Translations under genes and position numbers: made by a program | The notes under the pieces: model-generated | What the model saw: the letters and a program-made list of their open reading frames with translations, nothing else | Told to the model about the DNA's origin: nothing | Database searches by the model: none | Source: Loktanella sp. M215 | GTDB lineage: Bacteria; Pseudomonadota; Alphaproteobacteria; Rhodobacterales; Rhodobacteraceae | Direction of reading: 5' to 3' | Assembly: GCF_021735925.1 (NCBI RefSeq) | Contig: NZ_WMEA01000001.1 | Location: 1,828,001-1,892,000, forward strand | DNA: 64,000 nt | Shown here: in pieces, positions 53,570-64,000 of the stretch | Position numbering within the stretch: position 1 is the first letter of the stretch | Layout: the number at the start of each line of letters is the position of its first letter

Positions 53570-54636
53570 ATCCTGCGCCCCGCATCGTGGCGCAGGACGG
53601 TCGCTTCGCTGAGCGTGAGCACGCGGCGGGCATAGGCGCCGTAGGCGTCGATGTCACAGCGCAGGTCCGGCAGACGCCCGAACATCCGGTCGAGGTCGTC
53701 CGGAGCCATGGTCGACAGGGCGGCACTGGCGGGGTGAAAGCTTTCGGTCGCGACGTTGTTGGCAAAGACGATCTGGTGGCTTGGCAACATCATATGGATA
53801 TAGGTGACCGCGCGCAGGCTGTGGTCACGCAAGACGCGGCTGTCGTCGATCAGGTCACGGGCCGTGACCAGCACCTCTTCTGCATTGAACAAGGCGCGCG
53901 CGCGCGGGCCGTGCAGGACGATGCGATGGTCCGGAGAGACCAGCAGCCCCGCGTCCGGCACGTCGTTGTCCAGAGCGCCGGTGCGCAGCCGGACCGGCGC
54001 CAGGTCCGGCAAGGCGCGCAGGCGGGCGCCCGTCACGTGCCGCTTGCCGATCCACAGCACCTCGGCCGGGCCATTGTCCTGCGTCTGCACCCGGCATCCT
54101 TCGCCAAGGGACGCGACATCGCGCGGCCCTTCCGGCGTCAGGATCATCGTGCCGGGGGTAAAGCAGATCACGCCCTGCGGTACATCTTCGGCCTCTGCCA
54201 GCGTGGTGGCGTCGATGTCGTGGCGCACGATCCAGAGGTCGGTGTCGCGCGGCGGCAGCGCATCGAGGAACATCAGCAGGGGTTTGCGACCCGGCCCGCG
54301 CGGGATCAGCGTCACCGTCCATGCGGCGCGACCGTCCGTCACCGTGAAGGACGCGGTGAACAGCGGATCCTGCAACAGGGCAGGGGGCGGCACCACCGGC
54401 GCACGCGATCCTGCCAGAATGCGGCGCACCGTCGGTGCGGCCCGCTTGCGCAGGTCTGCCATATCCTTCGATGGTCCCAACGGAAGGATGGCGCTTGGCC
54501 CGTCCACACGGACCGGCTGCCCGGTCCATGACCAGGCGCCACCGGCGCGAATGCCTGCGACCGGCGCAGAGCGGCGCCCGTCCAGTTCCGTTTGCGACCA
54601 GGGAATGACAAACGTGCCGGTAAAGCCCGTGTTCAT
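53566..54636 (-). CDS. Hint-domain protein with intact autoprocessing residues
   Basis: A 356-residue protein. About 1-150 is a region of unknown fold (TGTFVIPWSQTELDGRRSAP). A C-terminal Hint module of Rhodobacteraceae type follows: VICFTPGTMILTPEGPRDV with the nucleophile Cys158, WIGKRHVTG, LLVSPDHRIVLHGP with His237, LVTARDLIDD, and SHQIVFANNVATESFHPA. Self-cleavage at the Gly/Ile-Cys158 junction is possible, releasing the N-terminal part. No signal peptide. The ATG at 54636 was chosen; an ATG at 54678 is in frame but has no Shine-Dalgarno. It probably follows lpxR in the same transcript. Confidence 0.82.
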   Translation of the reverse strand: MNTGFTGTFVIPWSQTELDGRRSAPVAGIRAGGAWSWTGQPVRVDGPSAILPLGPSKDMADLRKRAAPTVRRILAGSRAPVVPPPALLQDPLFTASFTVTDGRAAWTVTLIPRGPGRKPLLMFLDALPPRDTDLWIVRHDIDATTLAEAEDVPQGVICFTPGTMILTPEGPRDVASLGEGCRVQTQDNGPAEVLWIGKRHVTGARLRALPDLAPVRLRTGALDNDVPDAGLLVSPDHRIVLHGPRARALFNAEEVLVTARDLIDDSRVLRDHSLRAVTYIHMMLPSHQIVFANNVATESFHPASAALSTMAPDDLDRMFGRLPDLRCDIDAYGAYARRVLTLSEATVLRHDAGRRI

Positions 54637-54663
54637 GCCTGCTCTCTTTGCCTCGACTGCGCG

Positions 54664-54685
54664 TCCCGCGTCATTCATCGCGCGG
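54664..54685. other. Small hairpin upstream of the Hint gene
   Basis: TCCCGCG / CGCGGGA is a seven-base stem with an eight-base loop in the 122 bases between the LpxR-like and Hint genes. No T-run; it may affect read-through. Confidence 0.4.
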
Positions 54686-54758
54686 GATCTAGGTCCAAGG
54701 GTAGTCACAGGGCAGGGCCGCAGGCAAGCGGTCTGCAAGGTCATGCGTCGTTTTAAAG

Positions 54759-55649
54759 TCAGAAGTTGAAATTGAGCTTCAGTGAGCCGACGACCTGACT
54801 TTCGTCCTGACCTTTGAATTCGGGGCCGAGATAGGTTGCGCCATAGAACAGCGCCAGACCCGGCACCGGTTGCCAATGTACCCCGGCGCGGGCGCGTGTC
54901 CGCGTCTCGCGCGGCGCGGCCCCCTGCGAGTCGGGGAGGTAAAGGCTGTCGCCCGCAGCCGCGACATCGCCGCCCAGCACAAAGCTGATCCCCTGCGCGT
55001 CGTCCTGCGTGCCGCGATACAGTTGCCCTGTCACCACGTCGCGCAACAGCAGGTCGCGCTGACCGACCGCACTGCCAAGGATCAGGTCTGCACCGGCGCG
55101 AATCAGATCCTCTGCGCCGGTCTGACCCTCGATGAAGGGACGCAGGGTCGTGGTGTCGCCCAAGTGGATGGTCTGGCGCGCCTCTGCCGTGGTGTGGATC
55201 GCGAACTGGTCTGGCAGCGCGTTTTGAGTCTTCGGGCGCCGCAGCCCGAAGGTACTGTGGAACCCCCGTTGAAAATCCGCCAGACCGGTCTGCGGTCCGA
55301 TCGCCATTACATCGCCGCCAAGACTGAACTGCGTGTCACCCTGACCGAAATGCGTATGCAGCCCGAGGCTGAGGACCCCGGCGTAGGGGCGGTCCCCGTT
55401 GCGGCGATAGGGGGCAATGATCTCGGACCGGAACCTGTATTCCAGCAAGGCGCCAAAGGGTTGCGCCGTCCCGTCATAGGGTCTGGGCGCACGCAGATGG
55501 CTGAACACGAAGCTGCCGGTGCGCCAGCGGTCGTGGCCGTCGCCGAGCATATCGTTATCGAACAGCCTGCCGTTGCCGATCCCGTCACGCGATTGCGCTG
55601 CCGCGGGCGCAGCGGTCAGAAGCATCAAGAAAAATAGCAGACAGCGCAT
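54759..55649 (-). CDS. lpxR: LpxR-like lipid A 3'-O-deacylase (outer membrane)
   Basis: A 296-residue outer-membrane beta-barrel. The signal peptide (CLLFFLMLLTAAPAAAQS) precedes a mature start LFDNDMLGDGHDRWRTGSFVFSH, carrying the Asn-Asp pair and the D-R-x-x-T-G motif of LpxR. RPYAGVLSLG and RGFHSTFGLRRPKTQNALPDQ fit the central active-site region (His). Strand-rich sequence runs to a final VVGSLKLNFNF ending in Phe, typical of outer-membrane proteins. It would remove the 3'-acyloxyacyl chain of lipid A. The ATG at 55649 follows AGGATGAC; an ATG two codons earlier is possible. It is divergent from the glg operon. Confidence 0.87.
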   Translation of the reverse strand: MRCLLFFLMLLTAAPAAAQSRDGIGNGRLFDNDMLGDGHDRWRTGSFVFSHLRAPRPYDGTAQPFGALLEYRFRSEIIAPYRRNGDRPYAGVLSLGLHTHFGQGDTQFSLGGDVMAIGPQTGLADFQRGFHSTFGLRRPKTQNALPDQFAIHTTAEARQTIHLGDTTTLRPFIEGQTGAEDLIRAGADLILGSAVGQRDLLLRDVVTGQLYRGTQDDAQGISFVLGGDVAAAGDSLYLPDSQGAAPRETRTRARAGVHWQPVPGLALFYGATYLGPEFKGQDESQVVGSLKLNFNF

Positions 55650-55919
55650 CGTCATCCTGTGTCTTGATTCCATCGCGGGATCGCCCCTTGATACGTGCAG
55701 GGTCCGGATCGGGCTAGCCGGACGATCGGGTTCCCGCGCCTTATGGCGTCGGTGCAACACCATGCGGACCGCCACCGGGCCTGAGCTGGTCCGTTGCAGC
55801 AACGCATGAAAATCTTTACGAAACGTGAATGGCTTGCGTTCCGGCGCAGGAGCGGTTGGAATACAGGCAACCGCGCCATCGCGCCGCCCCGTGCGCCGCT
55901 GCGACGAAAAGGGATCCTG
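55650..55919. promoter_or_regulatory. Divergent region between lpxR and glgB
   Basis: 270 bases without a convincing gene. Two small hairpins are seen: GTCCGG / CCGGAC (55702-55723) and CGTTG-CAG-CAACG (55792-55804). The glgB ribosome binding site AAAAGGGA is seven bases before its ATG. The glg promoter must lie here; no clear -35/-10 pair was picked. Confidence 0.5.
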
Positions 55920-58124
55920 ATGGGACAGACCAAGACACCGGACGCCGCGGCGCTGGTCGATCACAACGCAGCCCGCGCCATTGCGAACGGCCACTGCGCC
56001 GATCCCTTCGCGCAACTGGGTCTGCAGGACAGGGACGGCGCCGTTCTGCTGTCGGTCTTCGTGCCCGGCGCCGATGCCGTGACCTGCCTTGCGGGACAGA
56101 CAGAGGTGCCGCTGGTGGCATTGCGGGATTATCCCGGCCTTTTCGTCGCGGCCTTTTCGAAAGCGCCGCAGACCTATCGCCTGCACGCCACGGCGCAGGG
56201 GAGCAACTGGACGTTTGACGACCCCTACAGCTTTGGCCCGGTGCTGTCGCAGGACGACCTGTATTTCATCGGAGAAGGCAGTTATCGCCGCCTGTGGCAG
56301 GCTTTGGGTGCCCATGTCATGACGCATGAGGGCGTTGACGGGACGCACTTTGCCGTCTGGGCGCCGAATGCGCAGCGGGTTTCGGTCGTTGGAAATTTTA
56401 ATGTCTGGGACGGGCGCCGCGCGCCGATGCGGCGCCGCGACGGCGGTATCTGGGAAATCTTCATGCCCGGGCTGGGCGACGGCGAGATCTACAAATACGA
56501 GATCCTGGGCCCTGACGGCGCACCTTTGCCGCTGAAGGCCGACCCTTTCGGCTATGGGTCGGAGCATCCGCCGCGGACCGGATCGGTCGTGCGCGACCTG
56601 TCCCATGCGCAGTGGCACGATGCCACCTTCTTGCAGACACGCGCACAGGCACAGACGATCGACGCGCCGATCAGCATCTACGAAGTGAATCTGGCCAGCT
56701 GGAAGCGCGCGCCGGGCAACCGGCCGTTGTCCTATGTCGAACTCGCGACGGATCTGGTGGATTACGCCGCCTGGATGGGCTTTACCCATATCGAGATGAT
56801 GCCGATTTCCGAACATCCCTTTGATGGATCATGGGGCTATCAGCCGATCGGGATGTATGCGCCGACGATCCGCCACGGCACACCCGATGAATTCCGGGCG
56901 CTGGTGGATGCCGCGCACGCCAAGGGACTGGGTGTGTTGCTGGACTGGGTGCCGGGGCATTTCCCGACGGATGCGCACGGTCTGGGCAGCTTCGACGGCA
57001 CGCACCTTTACGAACACGCCGATCCGCGCGAGGGGTTTCATCAGGACTGGAACACTCTGATTCCGAACTTCGGCCGCAATGAAGTGGCAAACTACTATAC
57101 CTCAAACGCGCTATACTGGCTGGAGGAATATCACCTTGACGGCCTCCGCGTCGATGCGGTGGCCTCGATGCTGTATCGCGACTACTCCCGCAAGCACGAC
57201 GAATGGGTGCCGAACAAGGACGGCGGGCGCGAAAATTACGAGGCGATCGCGCTGCTGCAGAACATGAACACCCTGACCTACGGCGAGGTGCCGGGCATCA
57301 TGACCGTGGCCGAGGAAAGCACCGCCTTTCCCGGCGTGTCGCGGCCGGTGGACTACGGCGGTCTGGGCTTCGGGTTCAAGTGGAACATGGGGTGGATGAA
57401 CGACAGCCTGCGCTACATGGAACTCGACCCGATCCACCGCAAGCATCACCACCACGAGATGACGTTCAGCCTGCACTATGCCTTTGGCGAAAATTACGTG
57501 CTGCCGATCAGCCATGACGAGGTCGTGCACGGCAAGGGATCGATGTTGCACAAGATGCCCGGCAACGCCTGGGAGAGGTATGCCAACCTGCGCGCCTATT
57601 ACGGTTTCATGTGGACCCATCCGGGCAAGAAACTGTTGTTCATGGGACAGGAATTCGCGCAGTCGAAGGAATGGAACCACAACCAGAGCCTTGACTGGCA
57701 CGAATGCGACGATGGCCGCCATAAAGGCATGCAGATGTGGGTCCGCGACCTGAACCTGCTTTATCGCGCAACGCCGAGTCTTCATCTGAATGACACGCGG
57801 CCCAGCGGGTTTCAGTGGCTGGAGGCGAATGACGCCGACAGGTCCGTCTTTGCCTACGTCCGGCACGGCGGCCCGGATGATCCCAAGGTCGTCGTCGTGA
57901 TGAACATGACGCCGGTGGACCGGCCCGGCTACTGTGTTGGGCTGCCCGTGGCAGGGCGCTGGCGCGAGGCGCTCAATTCCGATGCAGAAGCCTACGGCGG
58001 CGGCGGTCGTGGCAACATGGGCGGCATTTCATCGGAAAATACGCCGTGGATGGGACAGGATCAGTCAGCACTGATGAACATTCCGCCGCTTTCGACAGTT
58101 ATCTTCGTACATCAAGATGCATAA
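55920..58124 (+). CDS. glgB: 1,4-alpha-glucan branching enzyme
   Basis: GlgB makes the alpha-1,6 branches of glycogen. The 734 residues match the family length. An N-terminal GlgB region and CBM48 ([23 protein letters not shown]) precede the GH13 barrel. The catalytic nucleophile lies in [17 protein letters not shown] and the acid in [36 protein letters not shown] and [23 protein letters not shown] are GlgB signatures. The ATG at 55920 was chosen by AAAAGGGA and the start of homology; an open stretch of 42 codons upstream is not coding. First gene of glgBCAX-pgm. Confidence 0.97.
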   Translation: MGQTKTPDAAALVDHNAARAIANGHCADPFAQLGLQDRDGAVLLSVFVPGADAVTCLAGQTEVPLVALRDYPGLFVAAFSKAPQTYRLHATAQGSNWTFDDPYSFGPVLSQDDLYFIGEGSYRRLWQALGAHVMTHEGVDGTHFAVWAPNAQRVSVVGNFNVWDGRRAPMRRRDGGIWEIFMPGLGDGEIYKYEILGPDGAPLPLKADPFGYGSEHPPRTGSVVRDLSHAQWHDATFLQTRAQAQTIDAPISIYEVNLASWKRAPGNRPLSYVELATDLVDYAAWMGFTHIEMMPISEHPFDGSWGYQPIGMYAPTIRHGTPDEFRALVDAAHAKGLGVLLDWVPGHFPTDAHGLGSFDGTHLYEHADPREGFHQDWNTLIPNFGRNEVANYYTSNALYWLEEYHLDGLRVDAVASMLYRDYSRKHDEWVPNKDGGRENYEAIALLQNMNTLTYGEVPGIMTVAEESTAFPGVSRPVDYGGLGFGFKWNMGWMNDSLRYMELDPIHRKHHHHEMTFSLHYAFGENYVLPISHDEVVHGKGSMLHKMPGNAWERYANLRAYYGFMWTHPGKKLLFMGQEFAQSKEWNHNQSLDWHECDDGRHKGMQMWVRDLNLLYRATPSLHLNDTRPSGFQWLEANDADRSVFAYVRHGGPDDPKVVVVMNMTPVDRPGYCVGLPVAGRWREALNSDAEAYGGGGRGNMGGISSENTPWMGQDQSALMNIPPLSTVIFVHQDA

Positions 58125-58143
58125 TCTTTCTGGGAGGAACAAT

Positions 58144-59415
58144 ATGAAGCCGACGCCGAACACCCGCCTGTCCAACCGCGCTCTTGCCTTTGTTCTGGCT
58201 GGCGGCCGGGGCAGCCGCTTGAAGGAGTTGACCGACAATCGCGCCAAACCGGCCGTCTATTTCGGCGGCAAGACCCGGATCGTGGACTTTGCGCTGTCGA
58301 ACGCGCTGAACTCCGGCATCCGGAAGATGGCGATTGCCACGCAATACAAGGCGCACAGCCTGATCCGCCACTGCCAGCGCGGCTGGGGCTTCTTGCGGGC
58401 AGAGCGGAACGAATTCCTCGATATCCTGCCCGCCTCGCAGCGGATGGATGAAACCAAATGGTATGTCGGCACCGCCGACGCCGTGACGCAGAACATCGAC
58501 ATCATCGACAGCTATGACATCGACTACATCGTCGTGCTGGCGGGCGACCACATCTACAAGATGGATTACGAGGTCATGCTGCAGCAGCATGTCGACACGC
58601 AGGCTGACGTGACGATCGGCTGCCTCACCGTCCCCCGGATGGAGGCCGTGGCCTTTGGCGTCATGCACGTCGATGGCAAGAATCAGATCACCGATTTCCT
58701 GGAAAAGCCCAAGGATCCGCCCAGCATCCCCGGCGATCCGGACCATGCGCTGGCGTCCATGGGCATCTACATCTTCGACTGGAAGGTCCTGCGCGAACGC
58801 CTGCTGGAGGACATGGTCGACACCAACTCCAGCCATGATTTCGGGCACGACATTATCCCCTACATGGTCGCCAACGGCAAGGCGATGGCCCACCGGTTCG
58901 AGGATTCCTGTGTCACCTCCGGTCTTGAAACCGAACCCTACTGGCGTGACGTCGGCACCATCGACGCCTTCTGGCAGGCCAATATCGACCTGACGCAATT
59001 CACCCCGCCGCTGGACCTTTACGACACCAGCTGGCCGATCTGGACCTACGCCGAAAGCGTGCCGCCGGCCAAGTTCATCCACAACGAGGATGGCAGGCGG
59101 GGATCTGCCGTGTCGTCGATGGTCAGCGGCAACTGCATCATCTCCGGCTCTGAAGTGGCTGAATCGCTGCTGTTCACAGGGGTGCGGACGCACTCTTATG
59201 CGTCGTTGCTGCGTGTGGTGGCGCTGCCCGACGTCACCGTCAATCGCCGTGCCCAGTTGCGCAACTGCGTGATCGACCGCGGTGTCGAAATCCCCGAGGG
59301 CCTGTCGATCGGTGAGGATTCCGATACGGACCGCGCCAACGGTTTCCGCGTGTCCGAAGGCGGGGTCGTATTGGTCACCAAGACGATGATCGAAGCTTTC
59401 AACGCCAAGAGGTAA
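58144..59415 (+). CDS. glgC: Glucose-1-phosphate adenylyltransferase
   Basis: GlgC makes ADP-glucose from ATP and glucose-1-phosphate, the committed and allosterically controlled step of glycogen synthesis. The 423 residues include the N-terminal [27 protein letters not shown], the [11 protein letters not shown] segment, the active-site [12 protein letters not shown], the glucose-1-P region FLEKPKDPP and the C-terminal left-handed beta-helix ([23 protein letters not shown]). The ATG at 58144 follows GGGAGGA; an ATG at 58117 lacks one. It follows glgB by 19 bases. Confidence 0.98.
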   Translation: MKPTPNTRLSNRALAFVLAGGRGSRLKELTDNRAKPAVYFGGKTRIVDFALSNALNSGIRKMAIATQYKAHSLIRHCQRGWGFLRAERNEFLDILPASQRMDETKWYVGTADAVTQNIDIIDSYDIDYIVVLAGDHIYKMDYEVMLQQHVDTQADVTIGCLTVPRMEAVAFGVMHVDGKNQITDFLEKPKDPPSIPGDPDHALASMGIYIFDWKVLRERLLEDMVDTNSSHDFGHDIIPYMVANGKAMAHRFEDSCVTSGLETEPYWRDVGTIDAFWQANIDLTQFTPPLDLYDTSWPIWTYAESVPPAKFIHNEDGRRGSAVSSMVSGNCIISGSEVAESLLFTGVRTHSYASLLRVVALPDVTVNRRAQLRNCVIDRGVEIPEGLSIGEDSDTDRANGFRVSEGGVVLVTKTMIEAFNAKR

Positions 59416-59418
59416 GCC

Positions 59419-60855
59419 ATGCCGGGTCGTGTCCTTTCCGTCGCCTCTGAATACGTGCCGCTGGTCAAGACCGGCGGACTGGCAGACGTGGCGGGTGCGC
59501 TGCCCGGCGCGTTGCTGGGGCAGGGATGGGACATGCGCAGCCTGCTGCCCGCCTATCCCGGTCTGATCGAAAAGGCGGGGGCAGGGCAAGAGGTCTGGTC
59601 CGACCCAGACCTTTTCGGTGGCCCGGCGCGGGTGGTGATGGGACAAGTCGGGGCCGACATGGTCCTGCTGCTGGACGCGCCGCACCTTTATGACCGGGCA
59701 GGCGGACCTTACGGTAATCCCAAGGATTTTCCTGACAACGCCCAGCGGTTTGCGGCCTTGTCCTGGGCTGCGTCGCGTATCGCGATCACCGGTCTGTCGG
59801 ACGGCTGGGTGCCGGATGTGATGCATTGCCACGACTGGCAAGCGGGCTTTGCGCCCGCCTATCTGCGCTTTGCCGGCGATACCCGCGTCAAAACGGTGAT
59901 GACCGTTCACAACATCGCCTTTCAGGGCAACGCCTCCGCCGCGATGCTGGGCGAATTGCGCCTGCCGTTCGAGGCGTTCAACACCGACACGTTGGAATAC
60001 TGGGGTCACCTGTCCAGTCTCAAGGCAGGGCTTGCCACCGCCGACGCGATCACGACCGTCAGCCCGACCTATGCGGCGGAACTGATGCGCGGCGATTTCG
60101 GCATGGGGTTCGAAGGCCTGATGGCGTACCGCGCGGCGGACCTGCACGGCATCCTCAACGGGATCGACGACACGGTCTGGAATCCCGAGACCGATCCCGA
60201 GATCGCCCGGACCTATACCCGCGCAGCGCTGGGTCGCAAGCGGCCCAACCGGGACGCCTTGATGGCTGAATTCGGACTGACCGGCATTGATGGCCCCCTC
60301 GGCATCGTCGTCAGCCGGTTGACGGATCAAAAGGGGATCGACCTGATCGTCGCCACGGCCGCAGACTTTGTGGCGCAGGGCGGTGGCCTCGCCATTCTGG
60401 GCTCGGGAGAGCCGTATCTGGAGGAGGCGCTGATGGATCTGGTCAAGGCGCATCCGAGCCGGATCGGTCTGCGCATCGGCTATGACGAGGCGCTGGCCCA
60501 CCGCATGTTCGCTGGCGGTGATGCGGTGCTGGTGCCGTCCCGGTTCGAGCCTTGCGGGCTGACGCAGCTTTACGGTCTGCGCTACGGCTGCGTGCCTGTG
60601 GTGGCGCTGACCGGTGGTCTTGCGGATACGGTGATCGACGCCAACCCGATGGCGCGCATGGCGAATGTGGCGACAGGCGTACAGTTCCACCCCGTCGACG
60701 CGCTGGCCTTCGGCCAGGCGTTGCGCACAGTGGTCGAATTGCACCGGGATGCCAAGGGATGGGCAGCCATGCAAAAACGCGGGATGTCCCAGGCCCTGGG
60801 ATGGGATACATCTGCTTTAGCTTATGCCCAATTATACGAGTCGCTGACGGCGTGA
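59419..60855 (+). CDS. glgA: Glycogen synthase (ADP-glucose)
   Basis: GlgA adds glucose from ADP-glucose to the growing alpha-1,4 chain. The 478 residues form a GT5 enzyme: KTGGLADVAGALPGAL carries the ADP-glucose Lys, then VMHCHDWQAGFAPAYLR, NIAFQGNASAAMLGELRLP, GILNGIDDTVWNPETD, and the C-terminal GT-B motif VPSRFEPCGLTQLYGLRYGCVPVV with the E-x7-E pair. It starts three bases after glgC and its stop overlaps glgX (GTGA). Confidence 0.98.
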   Translation: MPGRVLSVASEYVPLVKTGGLADVAGALPGALLGQGWDMRSLLPAYPGLIEKAGAGQEVWSDPDLFGGPARVVMGQVGADMVLLLDAPHLYDRAGGPYGNPKDFPDNAQRFAALSWAASRIAITGLSDGWVPDVMHCHDWQAGFAPAYLRFAGDTRVKTVMTVHNIAFQGNASAAMLGELRLPFEAFNTDTLEYWGHLSSLKAGLATADAITTVSPTYAAELMRGDFGMGFEGLMAYRAADLHGILNGIDDTVWNPETDPEIARTYTRAALGRKRPNRDALMAEFGLTGIDGPLGIVVSRLTDQKGIDLIVATAADFVAQGGGLAILGSGEPYLEEALMDLVKAHPSRIGLRIGYDEALAHRMFAGGDAVLVPSRFEPCGLTQLYGLRYGCVPVVALTGGLADTVIDANPMARMANVATGVQFHPVDALAFGQALRTVVELHRDAKGWAAMQKRGMSQALGWDTSALAYAQLYESLTA

Positions 60856-62978
60856 ATGCAAACCTGAATACCGGTATCCCGACAAAATTGCGTGACCATC
60901 CGCTTGCGGCCGGTCGCCCCAATCCGCTGGGTGCGACCTTCGACGGGCAGGGTGTGAATTTCGCCGTCTTTTCAGAACACGCCGAGGCGATCGACCTGTG
61001 TCTGTTCACTGATGACGGGCGCAAGGAACGCGCCCGGATCCCGCTGCTGGAACGCGATGGCGATATATGGCACGTCTACGTCGCAGGTCTGACACCCGGC
61101 GCGAAATACGGCTTTCGTGTTCAGGGACCGTATGAGCCGGAACAGGGTCACCGCTTCAACTACAACAAGCTGCTGCTGGACCCTTACGCCAAGCGCATCG
61201 CGGGCAAGCTGCGCTGGTCGGACGCCGTCATGGGTTACAAGGTCGGCAGCCCGCGCGAGGATCTGAGTTTCGACAACCGTGACAGCGCCTTTGCCGTGCC
61301 GCGCAGCATGGTCGTGGATCCGTCTTTCAATTGGGGCGATGACAAGCCGCCTGCCGTGACGCCATCCGATACGGTGCTTTACGAGGCGCACGTCAAGGGG
61401 TTGACCGCGCGGATGCCCGGTGTCTCGCCGATGACCCGCGGCCGGTTTCTGGGCCTGTCGTCGGAACCGGTGCTGGAACACCTGACGCGTATCGGCGTAA
61501 CCACGGTGCAGTTGATGCCCGCACAGGCCTATGTCGACGACCATTTCCTGTCGCAACAGGGGCTGCGCAACTATTGGGGTTACAACACCATCGGGTTCTT
61601 TGCGCCGGAACCGCGTTACATGACCGATCAGGGGATCTGGGAATTCCAGACCATGGTGCGCCGCTTCCACTCTGCCGGGATCGAGGTCGTGCTTGACGTC
61701 GTGTATAACCACACCGCCGAAGGCAACGAGATGGGGCCGACCCTGTCGTTCAAGGGCTTTGACAACCTGTCTTATTACCGGCTGGCAGCTGACAAGCGGT
61801 TCTACGTCAACGATACCGGCACCGGAAATACACTCCGCGTCGAACATCCGATGGTCCTGCGGATGATCATGGATTCCATGCGCTACTGGGTTGAGGTGAT
61901 GCACGTCGACGGCTTCCGCTTTGACCTCGCTACCATTCTGGGCAGGGAAGAGCACGGTTTCGACCGGCAGGGCGGGTTCCTTGATGCGCTGCGTCAGGAC
62001 CCGGTGCTGGGCACCGTGAAGCTGATCGCAGAGCCGTGGGACCTTGGCCCCGGCGGTTATCAGTTGGGCAACTGGCCGCATCCGTTTCTGGAGTTCAACG
62101 ACAAGTACCGCGACAACGTCCGCAAGTACTGGCGCGGCGACAAGGGGATCACCGCCGATCTGGCCAAGCGGATCGTCGGCAGCGCGGAACAGTTCGACCA
62201 CTCGGGCCGCGCCGCCACGTCGTCGATCAACTTCGTCACGGTCCACGACGGTTTCGTGCTGGAGGACGTCGTCAGCTATAACGTCAAGCACAACGCCGCC
62301 AACGGCGAGGACAACCGCGACGGCAAGGACGACAACTATTCCGACAACATGGGCCATGAAGGCCCGACCGACGATCCGGCCATCCGCGCCGCCCGGGCGC
62401 AGCGCAAGCGCAACCTGCTGGCCACGGTGTTCTTGTCCCAAGGCACGCCGATGCTGCTGGCGGGGGACGAGATCGGCAATTCCCAGTGGGGCAACAACAA
62501 CACCTATGCGCAGGACAACGATCAGGGCTGGATCAACTGGCACAAGCCCGATCACAAGATGCTGGCCTTTGTCGAGCGTCTGTCCAACCTGCGTCGCGCC
62601 CACCCGGTGCTGCGCCAGTCGCGTTTCCTGCACAGCCGCGCGCGGCGTGTCGACGGCAAGCCGGACCTGTTCTGGCGGATGCCTGACGGGCGGGCGCCGA
62701 CCTCTGCCGACTGGCAGAACCCCGACTGGCGCGCTCTGTCGGTGGAGGTGCGGACCTCGTCCGACACGCCGGAATATGCGGCCTCGACCGACGTGTTGTT
62801 CCTGACCTTCAACGCGGGTGACGAGGTGACGATCACGTTGCCGGACCTGCCCGCCGATAGTCTGTGGGAACTTGTGCTGGATACCGCCGCCCCCGATGAT
62901 GGACCGCAGTGCGTTGCCGGCACAACGGCCCGTATCGCGGCGCAATCCGTCTGCGTCTTTGCCCAGACCCCCGCTTGA
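60852..62978 (+). CDS. glgX: Glycogen debranching enzyme GlgX
   Basis: GlgX hydrolyses alpha-1,6 links of limit dextrins during glycogen breakdown. The 708 residues have an N-terminal CBM48-type domain (GATFDGQGVNFAVFSEHAEAIDLCLF) and a GH13_11 barrel. The nucleophile is in HVDGFRFDLATIL, the acid in LIAEPWDLGPGGYQLGNWP, and the transition-state Asp near SINFVTVHDGFVLEDVVSY; MLLAGDEIGNSQWGNNNTYAQDN is typical. The GTG at 60852 overlaps the glgA stop; no in-frame ATG lies before the conserved region. Confidence 0.96.
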   Translation: MNANLNTGIPTKLRDHPLAAGRPNPLGATFDGQGVNFAVFSEHAEAIDLCLFTDDGRKERARIPLLERDGDIWHVYVAGLTPGAKYGFRVQGPYEPEQGHRFNYNKLLLDPYAKRIAGKLRWSDAVMGYKVGSPREDLSFDNRDSAFAVPRSMVVDPSFNWGDDKPPAVTPSDTVLYEAHVKGLTARMPGVSPMTRGRFLGLSSEPVLEHLTRIGVTTVQLMPAQAYVDDHFLSQQGLRNYWGYNTIGFFAPEPRYMTDQGIWEFQTMVRRFHSAGIEVVLDVVYNHTAEGNEMGPTLSFKGFDNLSYYRLAADKRFYVNDTGTGNTLRVEHPMVLRMIMDSMRYWVEVMHVDGFRFDLATILGREEHGFDRQGGFLDALRQDPVLGTVKLIAEPWDLGPGGYQLGNWPHPFLEFNDKYRDNVRKYWRGDKGITADLAKRIVGSAEQFDHSGRAATSSINFVTVHDGFVLEDVVSYNVKHNAANGEDNRDGKDDNYSDNMGHEGPTDDPAIRAARAQRKRNLLATVFLSQGTPMLLAGDEIGNSQWGNNNTYAQDNDQGWINWHKPDHKMLAFVERLSNLRRAHPVLRQSRFLHSRARRVDGKPDLFWRMPDGRAPTSADWQNPDWRALSVEVRTSSDTPEYAASTDVLFLTFNAGDEVTITLPDLPADSLWELVLDTAAPDDGPQCVAGTTARIAAQSVCVFAQTPA

Positions 62979-64000
<1,022 letters not shown>

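Noticed and set aside
55702..55723. GTCCGG / CCGGAC hairpin upstream of glgB as a regulatory element
   Set aside because: Six base pairs with a ten-base loop is common by chance at this GC content.
58099..62945. Two very long minus-strand open frames opposite the glg genes
   Set aside because: glgC, glgA and glgX are certain on the plus strand; the opposite frames have no recognisable domain.

Overview
The window is a gene-dense, GC-rich stretch of ordinary chromosome from an alphaproteobacterium, most likely a member of the Rhodobacteraceae (Roseobacter group). The grounds are gene content and layout: paired Hint-domain proteins, a MetOD1-like protein next to a diguanylate cyclase, urtABCDE, bioMNY, a frcBCA-type sugar transporter with a divergent ROK regulator, a Tad pilus locus, a glg operon, and a 23-base intergenic repeat of a kind I associate with this family. 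I see no tRNA, rRNA, CRISPR array, integrase or insertion sequence, and no obviously foreign island. The two edge genes are cut by the window: groEL at the left and pgm at the right.

Layout. 1-9.5 kb: the end of groEL with a strong terminator; a minus-strand MetOD1-like/GGDEF signalling pair; GNAT acetyltransferase and EamA transporter; Nudix hydrolase; a secreted alpha/beta hydrolase; a UbiK-like factor; the tightly coupled lgt-methyltransferase-pgeF operon; and a 60-residue orphan protein. 9.5-25.7 kb: a carboxylate-amine ligase, a degenerate Hint protein, the urea transporter urtABCDE, the biotin ECF transporter bioMNY with a nitroreductase, then a convergent acyl-CoA ligase/thiolase pair, a lipid kinase with a phosphoesterase, and an L,D-transpeptidase. 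25.7-37.5 kb: a ribbon-helix-helix regulator/PHB-depolymerase-like esterase/C45 peptidase operon, a sorbosone-dehydrogenase-like protein, and a three-gene transglutaminase/amidoligase operon with an adjacent zinc peptidase. 37.5-47 kb: a LuxR regulator divergent from a nine-gene Tad (Flp) pilus operon. 47-54.6 kb: pobA with its AraC regulator, the sugar transporter with its ROK regulator, and a second Hint protein. 54.7-64 kb: an LpxR-like outer-membrane lipid A deacylase and the glycogen operon glgB-glgC-glgA-glgX-pgm.

How the genes fit together. Several blocks are complete modules: urea uptake, biotin uptake, 4-hydroxybenzoate hydroxylation with its regulator, sugar uptake with its repressor and a clear palindromic operator, and glycogen synthesis and debranching. 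The least understood module is the transglutaminase / DUF2126 amidoligase / circularly permuted ATP-grasp / Alpha-E / zinc-peptidase cluster at 29.8-37.5 kb. It looks like a system that makes, trims or attaches a small peptide, with unknown substrate. Other points of interest are a thiolase that lacks two conserved active-site residues beside biotin-uptake genes, a Tad locus with no secretin, a Hint protein without its nucleophile, RNA hairpins at flp-cpaB and frcB-frcC, and three convergent gene pairs that end on one shared CTAG.
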